DNA from: an uncultured Draconibacterium sp.
Lineage (GTDB): Bacteria; Bacteroidota; Bacteroidia; Bacteroidales; Prolixibacteraceae
Assembly (NCBI RefSeq): GCF_963676815.1
Contig: NZ_OY781365.1
Location: forward strand, 5,800,501 to 5,864,500
Reading direction: 5' to 3'
DNA: 64,000 nt
The translations under genes and the position numbers were made by a program. The notes under the pieces are model-generated. The model saw only the letters and a list, made by a program, of their open reading frames with translations. It was not told the DNA's origin and did no database searches. Of the stretch, positions 8,015 to 17,830 are shown one piece after another; positions within the stretch are counted from its first letter, which is position 1; every line of letters begins with the position of its first letter.

Positions 8015-9390
8015 TAAGCTTGTTGAAAAACAACCTCACTAATGCCCGCAACTTTTTGGTCTGATGGATCGACATAAACCCGAATGGTTAACCTCCGGTC
8101 ATTCACTTTAACCACTTTTTCCGAAGTCCATTTTAACTCTCCGGCTTTTAATTTATAGGTTGCTGCCTCTATTCCTTCGTATTCAATTTTTTGCCACGAA
8201 GCAAGTTTCACATCTCCTACAAGCGAGCGAATCCGATAAACACCATTCCGCACATTAATTTCATATTCAAAATAATCTTTCGAATTTCTACACGATGCAT
8301 TTTTACCTTCGAACAGCACTTTCTTTAAACGTGCATTGCCAACCCCGCCCTTTGTGCAATACATCACTTTTTCGGCAGTATTCCAGCTCCCAAAAATCCA
8401 TCCTTTTCCTGTATACTCTTCAAATGCAAGTATATTTTTTTGGTTTCCATTGCTAACCGGTGGAAGTCCAAAATCCACTTTCCCGCGGGTAAATGTTTTG
8501 GCAAAACCAAAGGTATTTTTAAAATACAACTCGTAAAGTTGAGGGAAAAAGTTTATGCAGTTTGCAAATCGGTTTTTGTAAGCAGGAACCGTATCACTGT
8601 AAACTACAGCAAGTTGTAAATATCCCCAATTATCATCACCCCAGCTGGTTCCCAGCAATTCGCCGGCCCTTATCTGCTGTCCTTCCTTAACGTCAATATT
8701 ATTCTTGTACAAATGGTCGTACACGTAAAAAACCGATGGATTCGAGTTGCTTTGCAATAAAATACAGGCCTCCATACTTTTTCGTTCATCCTCCTTTTCT
8801 TCTATCCAAACCACGGTACTGTTTTCCATTGCAAGCAACCAGTGCTTATCAATTCCGCGCGAATCGGTTAATGCAATTCCAATACCTTCATTGTTACGTT
8901 CCGGTTTATCAGCATCAAAACATCCGTTTCCTTCGTACGAAAACATATAATTATCTTCGTTCAGATTCCAGTTAAATCCATCATTATAACTTACCGGAAA
9001 AATAAACGAACCGGGAGAAAGCATGTGGTTCTTTGTTTCTGATAAACAAATCAATGCATCCTTTTTTAACAAGCCATGTATTTCCTTATTCGAAGCGAGT
9101 TTTTTTACATTTTTATTATCGGCAACAAAAACTCGAATTGCGTTTAAACTTGTTGGTAAACTTCGTCGGCTCACCTTAAGTTCCACTGTATCATTCTGAA
9201 TAATTAATGTATTAAAATGGTTTTCAACAGCATGCAAAACAACGTTTATTCCGTTAAACTGAACAGAATCTCCAATATTCAGATTGTAATAAAGCGCATT
9301 CCCCCAGGTAAAATCAGGAACAGAAATAGATTTCGCTTTTACAGAAATTGCAAACAATAGAATTAGTAATATTGATATCAGTCGTTTCAA
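8011..9390 (-). CDS. Secreted protein with degenerate M23-like segment
   Basis: A 459-residue exported protein: signal peptide MKRLISILLILLFAISVKAKS. Residues about 218-266 (SVFYVYDHLYKN, then KEGQQIRAGELLGTSW, then GYLQLAVVY) follow the pattern of the LytM/M23 fold. In the active enzyme this reads Y-x-H-L, GQ-V-x-x-G-x-x-IG, then HLHFE. Here the His of the HLH motif is replaced (YLQLA), so it is probably not an active peptidase. The rest is beta-rich with no family I recognise. A 291-bp gap follows on the 5' side. It may bind peptidoglycan or carbohydrate; that is inference. Confidence 0.6.
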   Translation of the reverse strand: MKRLISILLILLFAISVKAKSISVPDFTWGNALYYNLNIGDSVQFNGINVVLHAVENHFNTLIIQNDTVELKVSRRSLPTSLNAIRVFVADNKNVKKLASNKEIHGLLKKDALICLSETKNHMLSPGSFIFPVSYNDGFNWNLNEDNYMFSYEGNGCFDADKPERNNEGIGIALTDSRGIDKHWLLAMENSTVVWIEEKEDERKSMEACILLQSNSNPSVFYVYDHLYKNNIDVKEGQQIRAGELLGTSWGDDNWGYLQLAVVYSDTVPAYKNRFANCINFFPQLYELYFKNTFGFAKTFTRGKVDFGLPPVSNGNQKNILAFEEYTGKGWIFGSWNTAEKVMYCTKGGVGNARLKKVLFEGKNASCRNSKDYFEYEINVRNGVYRIRSLVGDVKLASWQKIEYEGIEAATYKLKAGELKWTSEKVVKVNDRRLTIRVYVDPSDQKVAGISEVVFQQAY

Positions 9391-9648
9391 ATTGGTACTA
9401 TTTGAAGATTTGTGTCAGCCACAATTTTAAAACAGTTAAAACGGATTTTACCCCTAAATTATCGTCAGACTTTTGCGAATAAGTATCCTTTTTAACAAAA
9501 CTATTAATAAAACTGTTGTTTCTAAAATAATAGTGGCACAAAGCAACCAATTGCCTGAAAATTCGTCTGTAATAAACAAACAGCTGAATTTAATCAGTTT
9601 TTAAACAAAATTTAAGCTTTTCGTATTTAACATACTCTGTATTTTTAG

Positions 9649-9656
9649 TAATTTTG
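9649..9656 (+). promoter_or_regulatory. -7 element candidate for the patatin gene
   Basis: TAATTTTG fits TAnnTTTG and lies 26 bases ahead of ATG 9682. The -33 position carries only TTTA. The rest of the gap 9391-9681 is A/T-rich with no gene or clear repeat. Confidence 0.4.
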
Positions 9657-9681
9657 ATTGCGTTCGGAAAACAATTAGCCA

Positions 9682-11973
9682 ATGATTAAATCATTACTTG
9701 TCAGCATTTTACTTACTTTATTTGTACTTCACAGCAATGCGCAGTCTGTTGGTCTGGTGCTTAGTGGTGGCGGAGCAAAAGGAATGGCTCACATTGGAGT
9801 GATACGTGTATTGGAAGAAAACAATATTCCTATCGATTATATTTCGGGCACTTCAATAGGTGCGATTGTTGGCGGACTTTATGCAGCTGGCTATTCGGCC
9901 GATGAAATGGAAGAGCTTTTTAAATCGGATGATTTCTATTTCTGGTCGACTGGAAAAATACAGCGCGAATACCGTTATTATTTTAAACGTCAGGAAGACG
10001 ATCCAACCTGGGTGCAACTGCGTGTGGCAAAAAAAGATGAGAAGGTTAAAATTTTGCCACCAACCAATATTATTCCGGGCGAGCAAATGGATTTTGCTTT
10101 TATGGAGTTAACTGCTGCCACCAGTGCAGCTTGTAATTACGATTTTAACCAATTAATGGTTCCCTATTTTTGTATTGCTGCAGATGTTAACAACAGTCAG
10201 CCACTTGTTTTACGTAATGGCGATTTGGGTAATGCAATGCGCGCATCAATGACCGTTCCTCTTTATTTTAAACCGATAAAGATTGATGGCAAATTACTGT
10301 TCGACGGAGGTTTGTTAAATAACTTTCCGACCAACTACATGAAAGAAATCTTTAACCCCGATATTATTATTGGCCATAAAGTTGCCGATGATGTAAAAGC
10401 TGCCGATGCCGACGATGTGATGCAGCAAATATCGAACATGGTTATGCGCCCAACAAATTTTGAGATAAAACCATCGGACGGAATTTTACTCGAAACAAAA
10501 TTTGAGAATGTAGGATTGCTCGATTTTAATAAAATTGACACAGTGCTGGCACGAGGAGAACAAACAACAATGGCAAAAATCGACAGTATAAAACAACTGA
10601 TTGACAGAAGGGTGCCAAAAGAAGTAATTCAGGCACGACGCGACAGTTTTAATGCGCGCAAACCTGAACTCAACTTTCAAAACATTCAGGTTGAAGGTGT
10701 TACCGACCCCATGCAACGTCAGTTTATTATTCAAAGTATTAAACACCGTAATAACATCGTTTCACTATCAACACTAAAAACGGAATATTTTAAATTGGTT
10801 GCTGACGATCAACTTAAATCGATTCAGCCAATTACGCGTTATAATCCAACTTCAGGTTATTTTGATCTGCACCTAAAGGTTGAACCCGAGAAACGCCTTG
10901 ATTTAAGTATCGGCGGAAATATATCGACCAAACCGATTAACCAGGGGTTTGCAGCCATTAATTTCAGAAGTTACAACAGCAGGGCATATTCGTTGCATTC
11001 AAACATTTATTTCGGACGTTTTTACAGTTCGTTTAAACTGGGCGGGCGTATCGACTATCCAACATCGCTGCCTCTTTACATCGAATCGTACTTAACATTC
11101 AACCGTTGGGATTATTTTTCATCGAGTACCGAGTTGATATTTGAAGATGTTCGCTCGCCATACATTGTTAAAGATGAAACAAACGCCAGGCTGGAAACCG
11201 GATTTCCGCTTGGCCTGCACAGTAAAATTTATGCTGGCGTGGCCTATTCATCTGCCAGTAACGACTATTATCAAACCAATGAATCGGAATTGGGTAATAT
11301 CCCCGACAACTCAAAATTTAATGCTTTTGTGTCGAAAATAGGATTTGAAAACAACTCATTAAACTACAAGCAATATGCAACTGAAGGGGCATACCGAGGA
11401 ATTGATGGTAGGTTTGTTGTAGGAGAAGAAAAATACCGGGCGGGAAGCAGCAATTTATCTTCTTCAACAGCGTCAACCAATCACAACTATTTTCAATTGC
11501 ACGCGCACTCGTTACGCTATTTTTCGTTAGGAAGTAAATTTATTTTGGGTACGCACCTCGAATCTTTTTTAAGCTCTAAAGAGCTGTTTCAGACTTACAG
11601 ATCGACAAAACTTTCGGCTCAGGGATTTACTCCATCACCTCACAGCAAGTCATTATTTATCAACGAGTTTCAATCGAATAATTATTTGGCCGGCGGTTTA
11701 AAGGCAATTTATAATTTTTCGCCCGATTTACATCTTCGTATCGAGGGCTATGGTTTCTGCCCCATACACGAAGAGTTGGAGCAAAGTGATTTATCGGCCA
11801 TTAAAAGCAACAATTTTATCGACAATTATTACATACAGGGATTGGCTGCATTGGTGTATCAAACGGGAATTGGGCCGGTGAGTCTGTCGTTTAACTATTA
11901 CGAAAAGAGTAATACCAATCTTTACGTAACGCTTAATTTTGGATATATACTTTTCAATAAACGAGGTTTGTAA
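9682..11973 (+). CDS. Patatin-like phospholipase with POTRA and outer-membrane beta-barrel (PlpD-like)
   Basis: A 763-residue exported protein: signal peptide to about Ala20, then the patatin domain with oxyanion loop GGGAKG (29-34), nucleophile Ser58 in GTSIG, and Asp208 in the DGG motif. These make the Ser-Asp lipase dyad. Residues about 325-395 (NFQNIQVEGVTD...) look like one POTRA repeat, and about 400-763 are alternating amphipathic strands ending in an aromatic/hydrophobic strand, as in Omp85/BamA-like barrels. This layout equals the type Vd autotransporters such as PlpD, where the lipase is displayed or secreted through its own barrel. It is monocistronic by spacing. Confidence 0.9.
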   Translation: MIKSLLVSILLTLFVLHSNAQSVGLVLSGGGAKGMAHIGVIRVLEENNIPIDYISGTSIGAIVGGLYAAGYSADEMEELFKSDDFYFWSTGKIQREYRYYFKRQEDDPTWVQLRVAKKDEKVKILPPTNIIPGEQMDFAFMELTAATSAACNYDFNQLMVPYFCIAADVNNSQPLVLRNGDLGNAMRASMTVPLYFKPIKIDGKLLFDGGLLNNFPTNYMKEIFNPDIIIGHKVADDVKAADADDVMQQISNMVMRPTNFEIKPSDGILLETKFENVGLLDFNKIDTVLARGEQTTMAKIDSIKQLIDRRVPKEVIQARRDSFNARKPELNFQNIQVEGVTDPMQRQFIIQSIKHRNNIVSLSTLKTEYFKLVADDQLKSIQPITRYNPTSGYFDLHLKVEPEKRLDLSIGGNISTKPINQGFAAINFRSYNSRAYSLHSNIYFGRFYSSFKLGGRIDYPTSLPLYIESYLTFNRWDYFSSSTELIFEDVRSPYIVKDETNARLETGFPLGLHSKIYAGVAYSSASNDYYQTNESELGNIPDNSKFNAFVSKIGFENNSLNYKQYATEGAYRGIDGRFVVGEEKYRAGSSNLSSSTASTNHNYFQLHAHSLRYFSLGSKFILGTHLESFLSSKELFQTYRSTKLSAQGFTPSPHSKSLFINEFQSNNYLAGGLKAIYNFSPDLHLRIEGYGFCPIHEELEQSDLSAIKSNNFIDNYYIQGLAALVYQTGIGPVSLSFNYYEKSNTNLYVTLNFGYILFNKRGL

Positions 11974-11976
11974 GTA

Positions 11977-12330
11977 TTAACTACGAACGTGATTTTCGAT
12001 ACCTGAGGGAAGCTCAAATGACAGTTCCACTATACCGCAATACTTCCCGTTTTCCATCCAAGGTTTTTGAGTAATCACTTTTGTCTGGCCCTTATTTGTA
12101 GTGGTGTAAGTATTCTCTGTTGGCTTTTTTAGCATCTCGCGAAGTTTGGTTTTCGAAGGCTCGGGATGGCAATCCAACAAATTTGTACCAAGTAATTTTT
12201 CACCACCGTATTTTTCAAACTGACGAATGGAAAAATCATTCATGTAAACAATAATACCATCAGTATCACAAACTGTTATTGCTCCACCAAATCCATCCAT
12301 CCAGTTTACATCACATCCTTTCAATGTCAT
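11977..12330 (-). CDS. PAS-domain protein
   Basis: A 117-residue cytosolic single PAS domain: GAITVCDTDGIIVYMNDFS is the classic PAS beta strands with MND, followed by GTNLLDCHPEPS and a helix, then the KPWMENGKYCGIVELS strand. The Cys/His in the middle could bind a ligand. It has no attached output domain and is translationally coupled to the preceding repeat protein (4-base overlap). It may sense a small molecule and work with that protein; that is inference only. Confidence 0.75.
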   Translation of the reverse strand: MTLKGCDVNWMDGFGGAITVCDTDGIIVYMNDFSIRQFEKYGGEKLLGTNLLDCHPEPSKTKLREMLKKPTENTYTTTNKGQTKVITQKPWMENGKYCGIVELSFELPSGIENHVRS

Positions 12331-14144
12331 TTTTTACGATAGCATTTTACCCATTCAACATCAAAATTGGCTGATGATCCGGATAATTTATCTACAACCA
12401 GACTTGAAGCATTTAGCTCCAAGGGCTTGTTCAAATCGTTGTTAGTGAGTTTAAGCACCTCAAGCTCGTTTATCTTCCAGGTAAAATTGGCTCCCGATTT
12501 TTCAAGCGAAAATATATAAGCACCTTTTTTCAGGTTATCAATTTCCAAACCTTCCGATGCTATTTTGCCTTTTCCGCTTAGAGTATAAATCCCTAAAATA
12601 TTTTTTGCCCCCATTTCAACTAAATTGGCGCGAGGCACATTACTGCCGTTAGCAAGATAAAATGAACTGGCAACCTGTTTAACCGGATTAAAATTGATTT
12701 TAGCTTCCAAAATTCCATCCTCAAATTGAAAATGCTCGCCCGTACTAATCATTCCTGAGGTGTACTCAAAATCAGTTTGCACAAAGCCGGCGGGCATTTG
12801 CCAAACCATTCCTTCTGTGTTTTCCTTTTTTACCTGAATACTGAGTTTATTCCCGGTTTGTATATTTTTCCCATTTGTTAACAAACTTAAATCTCCTGGC
12901 ATCGCATAATTCTGTCCAAGAGTTTTACTTGCCGTTAACGAACTGGTCATCCATTTAGCATCATCAAGTTTTTGCGCTTTAAACGTATCTTCAAAAACAA
13001 CGTCCCAGTTTTTAAAAAAATCGAAATCGGTTGAGTCTTTGTATTTGAAATATTTTACAAACTCCGGTTTCTTCTTTTCTGTTTCGTACAGCCGAAGTTT
13101 TTGTGCATCTTCTGTTTTCTCCCAACGTTTTTTGTCTTCTAACCAAGCTTTTTGTTTTTTATAATCTTCTGATTCAATCAACTCTTTTAGTTCGTTATAG
13201 CGCTTTAAATCAAACGATTCTTTAACATCCAGGTAATTTTTGTATAGTTTCGATTTTTCGTATTTCAAAACAAATGTAACCACCGAATCGCTGGCCAGTT
13301 TCTTATATTCAGCATATTTTTTGTATGCTTCACTCTTTTCAAACTTCTTATTGTCTTTCAAAAATGCAACACGTTTTTTAAAGTCGTCGGTATTCACCAG
13401 TTCTTTTAATTCGTTGTAGCGCACAAGGTTGTGGCTACCACTTATTTCGTGATATAGTTTTAGTTTCTTCGACTTCTCAAACCTGAAATAATTTTTAATT
13501 TCCGAATCCTTACTTAACCGTTTAAATGCCTTGTTCTTTTCTTTATCGCTAACAGCAGCGGTTTTAAGCTCATTATATTGTTTCAGCTTATCCGAATCCT
13601 CAAAAGCTTTGTGCTGTTTTAGTTTTTCCGATCCCTCCAGCTCATTCCAAGCTTTAATCCCTGCCGATTTTTCAAGTTTTTTTAATTCTTTCAAATGCTT
13701 CTCTTCAGCCGAACCTTTAAACACCTCACTTTTAATTTCCTTTTTATCTTTTTCAAAATCGCCGTCTTTCACATACTCCTCCAAAGCATAAAAATCGGTA
13801 AGCTTTTTCGATTCTTTTTCCTTTTGATATCGACTCAAATCGGCTGATCCTTCAACTTTAAAATAGTTTTTAATTCGCGTTGCTTTTTGCAAAGCCTGAA
13901 ATTCTTTTAATTGTTTTTCTTCTTCACTTCCCTTAAACGATTGCCCTTCAATTTCCTTCTTTTTCAAAGCAAATTCGCTTGAAGTCACATATTCTTCCAA
14001 CGCTAAAAATGCTTTCAGTTCTTCCGAATTTTGTGTCTTTAAAAACTCGGTATAATCATCGGCTAATTGTTTCCTTTTATTCTCAATCGTTTCAACCGAT
14101 TTTATTTTACCTGTAAGTTGAAGTGAAAAAATTTTAAATGACAT
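12327..14144 (-). CDS. Tandem-repeat charged protein with GH16-like C-terminal domain
   Basis: 605 residues with no signal peptide. Residues 41-380 consist of five successive modules (41-112, 113-184, 185-237, 238-310, 311-380). Each starts with a variant of xxLKRYNELKELV, continues KKxxxLxxKKxxEKSE, and ends KYxKYEKSKxYKNY. They are Lys/Glu/Tyr-rich and predicted helical; the third module is short. From about 381 the sequence (VVFEDTFKAQKLDDAKWM...) matches the start of a GH16/laminarinase-type concanavalin fold and ends in DVEWVKCYRKK. The catalytic ExDxxE motif is absent (the region reads NLVEMGAKN). A binding or scaffold role is more likely than hydrolysis. Confidence 0.7.
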   Translation of the reverse strand: MSFKIFSLQLTGKIKSVETIENKRKQLADDYTEFLKTQNSEELKAFLALEEYVTSSEFALKKKEIEGQSFKGSEEEKQLKEFQALQKATRIKNYFKVEGSADLSRYQKEKESKKLTDFYALEEYVKDGDFEKDKKEIKSEVFKGSAEEKHLKELKKLEKSAGIKAWNELEGSEKLKQHKAFEDSDKLKQYNELKTAAVSDKEKNKAFKRLSKDSEIKNYFRFEKSKKLKLYHEISGSHNLVRYNELKELVNTDDFKKRVAFLKDNKKFEKSEAYKKYAEYKKLASDSVVTFVLKYEKSKLYKNYLDVKESFDLKRYNELKELIESEDYKKQKAWLEDKKRWEKTEDAQKLRLYETEKKKPEFVKYFKYKDSTDFDFFKNWDVVFEDTFKAQKLDDAKWMTSSLTASKTLGQNYAMPGDLSLLTNGKNIQTGNKLSIQVKKENTEGMVWQMPAGFVQTDFEYTSGMISTGEHFQFEDGILEAKINFNPVKQVASSFYLANGSNVPRANLVEMGAKNILGIYTLSGKGKIASEGLEIDNLKKGAYIFSLEKSGANFTWKINELEVLKLTNNDLNKPLELNASSLVVDKLSGSSANFDVEWVKCYRKK

Positions 14145-14388
14145 CTGGCTTGCTATTAGATTCGTATTTCTACCAAAAATAAAAATTTAATGGGTTTTTG
14201 CGTATTAAAATATCACATATTAGACATTTAAACAATTTTTACCCATCCTGCTTAACATATAAATTGTTTTTAACAAAATCAGGGATTTAACATGATATAG
14301 CGGAGCTTAAGTGTTTATATGTTTTTCCCACTGCCATTGGCTTTCCATGTTATTTTAAATAGATTTGGTGGGATAATAAAAGAAAACT

Positions 14389-15258
14389 ATGATTAAACAA
14401 TCCGAACTTATATTGAACAACGATGGAAGTATATTCCATTTGCACCTGAAACCGGAAAATATTGGTAAACAAATTATTCTTGTGGGCGACCCGGCACGAG
14501 TTGACACCATAGGCAATTTTTTCGACGAGATTGTTTTTACAGTTCAAAACCGTGAATTTAAAACGATTACAGGTTTCTATAATAAAAAAAAGATTTCGGT
14601 AATATCTACCGGTATTGGTACCGACAATATTGATATTGTGCTAAACGAACTGGATGCACTTGCAAATATTGATTTGCAGACCCGCACCATAAAAAAGGAA
14701 TTGAGTTCGCTTGATATTGTTCGAATCGGAACTTCGGGCGGATTACAAAACGACTTGCCGGTAAATACCTTTGTCGTTTCAGAAAAATCGATTGGTTTTG
14801 ATGGTTTGCTTAATTATTACGCTAACCGCGAACAAGTTTGCGACATGGAATTTGAAGCTGCATTCAGGAAACACACAAACTGGAGCGATTCTTTAGCTGC
14901 GCCTTACACGGTTGATGCAGGCCCAGCACTATTAAATAAGTTTTCGGATGATATATTTAAGAAAGGCGTAACTATTTCTGCACCTGGCTTTTATGCTCCG
15001 CAAGGTCGCGAATTACGCTTGTCATTGGCTTTCCCTCAGTTAAACGAGTTGATAGAAACATTTTCGTACGAAGATTTACGGATTACGAATTTCGAAATGG
15101 AAAGCTCGGCCATTTACGGACTTTCAAAAATGATGGGCCACAACGCCCTTACGGTATGTTTAATTATTGCAAACCGTGTTACGCTTACGGCAAACGAAAA
15201 CTACCGCGACGAAATGAAAAAACTAATTAAAGCAGTACTCGATAATTTAAGCAATTAG
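14389..15258 (+). CDS. Nucleoside phosphorylase (uridine-phosphorylase family)
   Basis: A 289-residue cytosolic enzyme of the PNP/UDP family, phosphorolysing a nucleoside to base plus ribose-1-phosphate in salvage. Seen: phosphate-binding GDPARVDTIGNFF, the STGIGTDNIDIVLNEL segment, RIGTSGGLQ, and the sugar-binding FEMESSAIYGLS with the conserved Met-Glu. It resembles uridine phosphorylases more than hexameric PNPs, but base specificity is not certain. It starts after a 244-bp gap containing no other gene and is followed 2 bases later by the SirB1-like gene. Confidence 0.88.
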   Translation: MIKQSELILNNDGSIFHLHLKPENIGKQIILVGDPARVDTIGNFFDEIVFTVQNREFKTITGFYNKKKISVISTGIGTDNIDIVLNELDALANIDLQTRTIKKELSSLDIVRIGTSGGLQNDLPVNTFVVSEKSIGFDGLLNYYANREQVCDMEFEAAFRKHTNWSDSLAAPYTVDAGPALLNKFSDDIFKKGVTISAPGFYAPQGRELRLSLAFPQLNELIETFSYEDLRITNFEMESSAIYGLSKMMGHNALTVCLIIANRVTLTANENYRDEMKKLIKAVLDNLSN

Positions 15259-15260
15259 GT

Positions 15261-16133
15261 ATGGAACAGGAAAGACTCGATGCTCTGGTAACCCTTCTCG
15301 ACGATCCTGACGCAACTGTTTTTCATATGGTTGAACAGGAATTATTAAAAGAAGACGAGGCAATTATTCCGGCACTGGAAAAGAAGTGGGAACAAAGTTT
15401 CGACGAAAACAGTCAGAACCGCATCGAAAACATTATTCAGAGTTTACAGTTTAAAAGAACTTTTAGCGGGCTAAAAAACTGGGTTAATCAAACGCCGGGA
15501 ACGCAAGATCTTTTTGAAGGTTTTTGTGCTGTAGATAAATTCCAGTATCCCGACCTTAATCCGCTTAACCTGACCTTAAAAATTGAGAACCTGCGAAAAT
15601 CGATATGGCTGGAATTGAATAACTCATTAACGTTGCTTGAAAAAACAACCATTTTAAACCACTTCATATTCAATCTGAACGGTTATTCGGTAAATTTAAG
15701 CAATCCTGATTCGCCACAAAACTGCTTTTTAAACCAATTGCTGGATACAAAACGTGGCAATCCGGTTTCGATGAGTATTTTTTACACCATTATTGCACGT
15801 GCGGTTGAACTACCTGCCTACTTGGTTGATTTCCCAAAAAATCCGCTGGTGGCCATTGTTGATGCTGAATTAGCACAAAAAGTACACGGATCAACACGCG
15901 ATACCGAGGTATTATTTTATATTAATCCATCGAATAAAGGAGCTATTACCAGCCGCAAAGAGATTGATTATCACCTGAAAAGGAACGAATATGAACCTGT
16001 AAAAGAATATGCAGAGCCAAAACCGGATGTCATATTTATACAACGTTTGGTTGAATCAATGCTTGACGCATACAATTCGGTTGGTTACACCGAAAAACAG
16101 GAAAAGATAAAACAGCTACTTAGTTTGTTTTAG
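15261..16133 (+). CDS. SirB1-type transglutaminase-like protein
   Basis: A 290-residue protein with an N-terminal HEAT-like helical part (about 1-75). The SirB1/transglutaminase-like region (about 130-220) includes LNQLLDTKRGNPVSMSIFY followed by an IARAVELPAYLVDFP segment. These correspond to the family's R-x-GxPxxLsxxY and PxHF regions. The usual catalytic Cys-His-Asp is not evident, as in other SirB1 homologues. It is the second gene of a two-gene operon, with a 2-base gap. Function of the family is unclear. Confidence 0.72.
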   Translation: MEQERLDALVTLLDDPDATVFHMVEQELLKEDEAIIPALEKKWEQSFDENSQNRIENIIQSLQFKRTFSGLKNWVNQTPGTQDLFEGFCAVDKFQYPDLNPLNLTLKIENLRKSIWLELNNSLTLLEKTTILNHFIFNLNGYSVNLSNPDSPQNCFLNQLLDTKRGNPVSMSIFYTIIARAVELPAYLVDFPKNPLVAIVDAELAQKVHGSTRDTEVLFYINPSNKGAITSRKEIDYHLKRNEYEPVKEYAEPKPDVIFIQRLVESMLDAYNSVGYTEKQEKIKQLLSLF

Positions 16134-16150
16134 AGGCAAAATTTTAGCAT

Positions 16151-16185
16151 AAAAAAACTTCGACCGTTTGGCCGAAGTTTTTTTT
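16151..16185. terminator. Bidirectional terminator between SirB1-like gene and rny
   Basis: A-run plus AACTTCG / CGAAGTT stem (16156-16162, 16173-16179) with T8 on the + strand and A7 (U on the minus transcript) on the other side. It serves both converging genes. Confidence 0.85.
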
Positions 16186-16205
16186 ATAACTGTAAATTGT
16201 AATTC

Positions 16206-17759
16206 TTACTTCGCGTAACTTACTGCACGGGTTTCCCTGATTACAGTAATTTTAATTTGTCCCGGATAAGTCATTTCATCCTGAATACGTTTCGAGATAT
16301 CGTATGAAAGTTGTTCGGTATCCTGATCAGTTAATTTCTCCGAACCAACAATTACACGTAACTCTCTACCTGCCTGAATAGCATATGTTTTCAATACTCC
16401 CGGATAAGACAATGCCAAATCTTCAAGGTCTTTCAATCGTTTAATGTACGATTCAACCACCTCTCGACGGGCTCCCGGACGAGCTCCTGAAATAGCATCA
16501 CATACCTGAACGATTGGTGCAAATAGCGACTGCATTTCCACTTCGTCGTGGTGAGCACCAATAGCGTTGCAAATATCCGGTTTCTCTTTGTACTTCTCGG
16601 CCAGTTTCATACCCAGCACTGCGTGTGGCAATTCCGGCTCGTCATCCGGCACTTTACCAATATCGTGCAACAGTCCGGCGCGTTTTGCTTTTTTAGGATT
16701 TAATCCCAACTCCGATGCCATTGTCGCACAAAGGTTAGCTACCTCGCGCGAGTGCTGTAGTAGGTTTTGTCCGTAAGACGAACGGTATTTCATTTTACCT
16801 ACCAAACGAATCAACTCAGGGTGTAATCCATGAATTCCAAGGTCGATGGCAGTACGTTTACCGGTTTCAATTACTTCTTCGTCAACCTGTTTTTTCACTT
16901 TCTGCACCACTTCTTCAATACGTGCAGGGTGAATACGTCCGTCGGTTACCAGCTGGTGTAAAGCCAGGCGGGCAATCTCGCGACGTACAGGATCGAAAGC
17001 TGAAAGTACAATTGCCTCCGGAGTATCGTCTACAACGATTTCAACACCGGTAGCAGCTTCAAGGGCACGAATGTTACGTCCTTCACGACCAATAATTCGT
17101 CCTTTAATCTCGTCGCTTTCGATGTGGAAAATGGTAACAGCATTTTCAATAGCCGTTTCGGTAGCCACACGCTGAATCGATTTTACAACGATCTTTTTAG
17201 CTTCCTTGTTGGCAGTCTGTTTCGCCTCTTCCATTATTTCGTTAATGTATGCAACGGCTTCAGTTTTGGCTTCTTCCTGTAACGATTCTACCAACTGTTC
17301 TTTTGCATCATCAGCCGAAAGTCCTGAAATTTGCTCCAGTTTTTCAAGGTGCTGTTTATGTACTTTATCAAGCTCCTCCGATTTGTTTTCTACACGCTGA
17401 AGTTGCGTGTTCAAATTCTCACGAATAGCTTCAACTTCGCGACGTGTATTTTCAAATTCTTTTGTTTTGCGATTTAACTCATCGCGACGTTGATTTAAAG
17501 TTGTCTCACGCTGTTTATAGCGATTCTCCTCCTTCGCTAAATGCGAATTTTTTTCGTTAATGTACTTTTCGTGTTCCGATTTTAACTGCAGGAACTTTTC
17601 TTTTGCCTGCAATATTTTATCTTTTTTAATCACTTCGGCTTCAGCTTTTCCTTCGCCGATTATCCGTTTCTTTTTCGCCTTCAGGGCCTTATCCCACACC
17701 AGATAAGCTAAAGCGCCTCCTACAATAAACCCCGCGGCTACTCCTATTATTATTTCCAT
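16206..17759 (-). CDS. rny: Ribonuclease Y
   Basis: A 517-residue membrane-anchored endoribonuclease that initiates mRNA decay. N-terminal TM helix (IIIGVAAGFIVGGALAYLV), a long coiled coil (about 30-190), a KH RNA-binding domain (GRIIGREGRNIRALEAATG), and an HD domain with LLHDIGKVPD and GAHHDEVE that carries the metal-binding His/Asp. Length equals the usual 510-520. It lies downstream of zapA on the same strand, with a terminator-like hairpin between, so it may be expressed partly from its own promoter. Confidence 0.97.
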   Translation of the reverse strand: MEIIIGVAAGFIVGGALAYLVWDKALKAKKKRIIGEGKAEAEVIKKDKILQAKEKFLQLKSEHEKYINEKNSHLAKEENRYKQRETTLNQRRDELNRKTKEFENTRREVEAIRENLNTQLQRVENKSEELDKVHKQHLEKLEQISGLSADDAKEQLVESLQEEAKTEAVAYINEIMEEAKQTANKEAKKIVVKSIQRVATETAIENAVTIFHIESDEIKGRIIGREGRNIRALEAATGVEIVVDDTPEAIVLSAFDPVRREIARLALHQLVTDGRIHPARIEEVVQKVKKQVDEEVIETGKRTAIDLGIHGLHPELIRLVGKMKYRSSYGQNLLQHSREVANLCATMASELGLNPKKAKRAGLLHDIGKVPDDEPELPHAVLGMKLAEKYKEKPDICNAIGAHHDEVEMQSLFAPIVQVCDAISGARPGARREVVESYIKRLKDLEDLALSYPGVLKTYAIQAGRELRVIVGSEKLTDQDTEQLSYDISKRIQDEMTYPGQIKITVIRETRAVSYAK

Positions 17760-17778
17760 ACTTCAAATAATTAGTTAC

Positions 17779-17830
17779 TAAAAAACCCGTAATAAACCTG
17801 GTTCTCGCTTGAACCGGCCTAATACGGGCT
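17779..17830 (-). terminator. Hairpin with U-run between zapA and rny
   Basis: On the minus strand CCCGTA...TACGGG encloses a GGTTC/GAACC inner stem and is followed by a U-run. It lies in the 94-bp zapA-rny gap and may be a terminator or an attenuator. Confidence 0.65.

Noticed and set aside
11341..16185. Polysaccharide utilisation locus because of the GH16-like domain
   Set aside because: No SusC/SusD pair, no active GH motif and no sensor adjacent.
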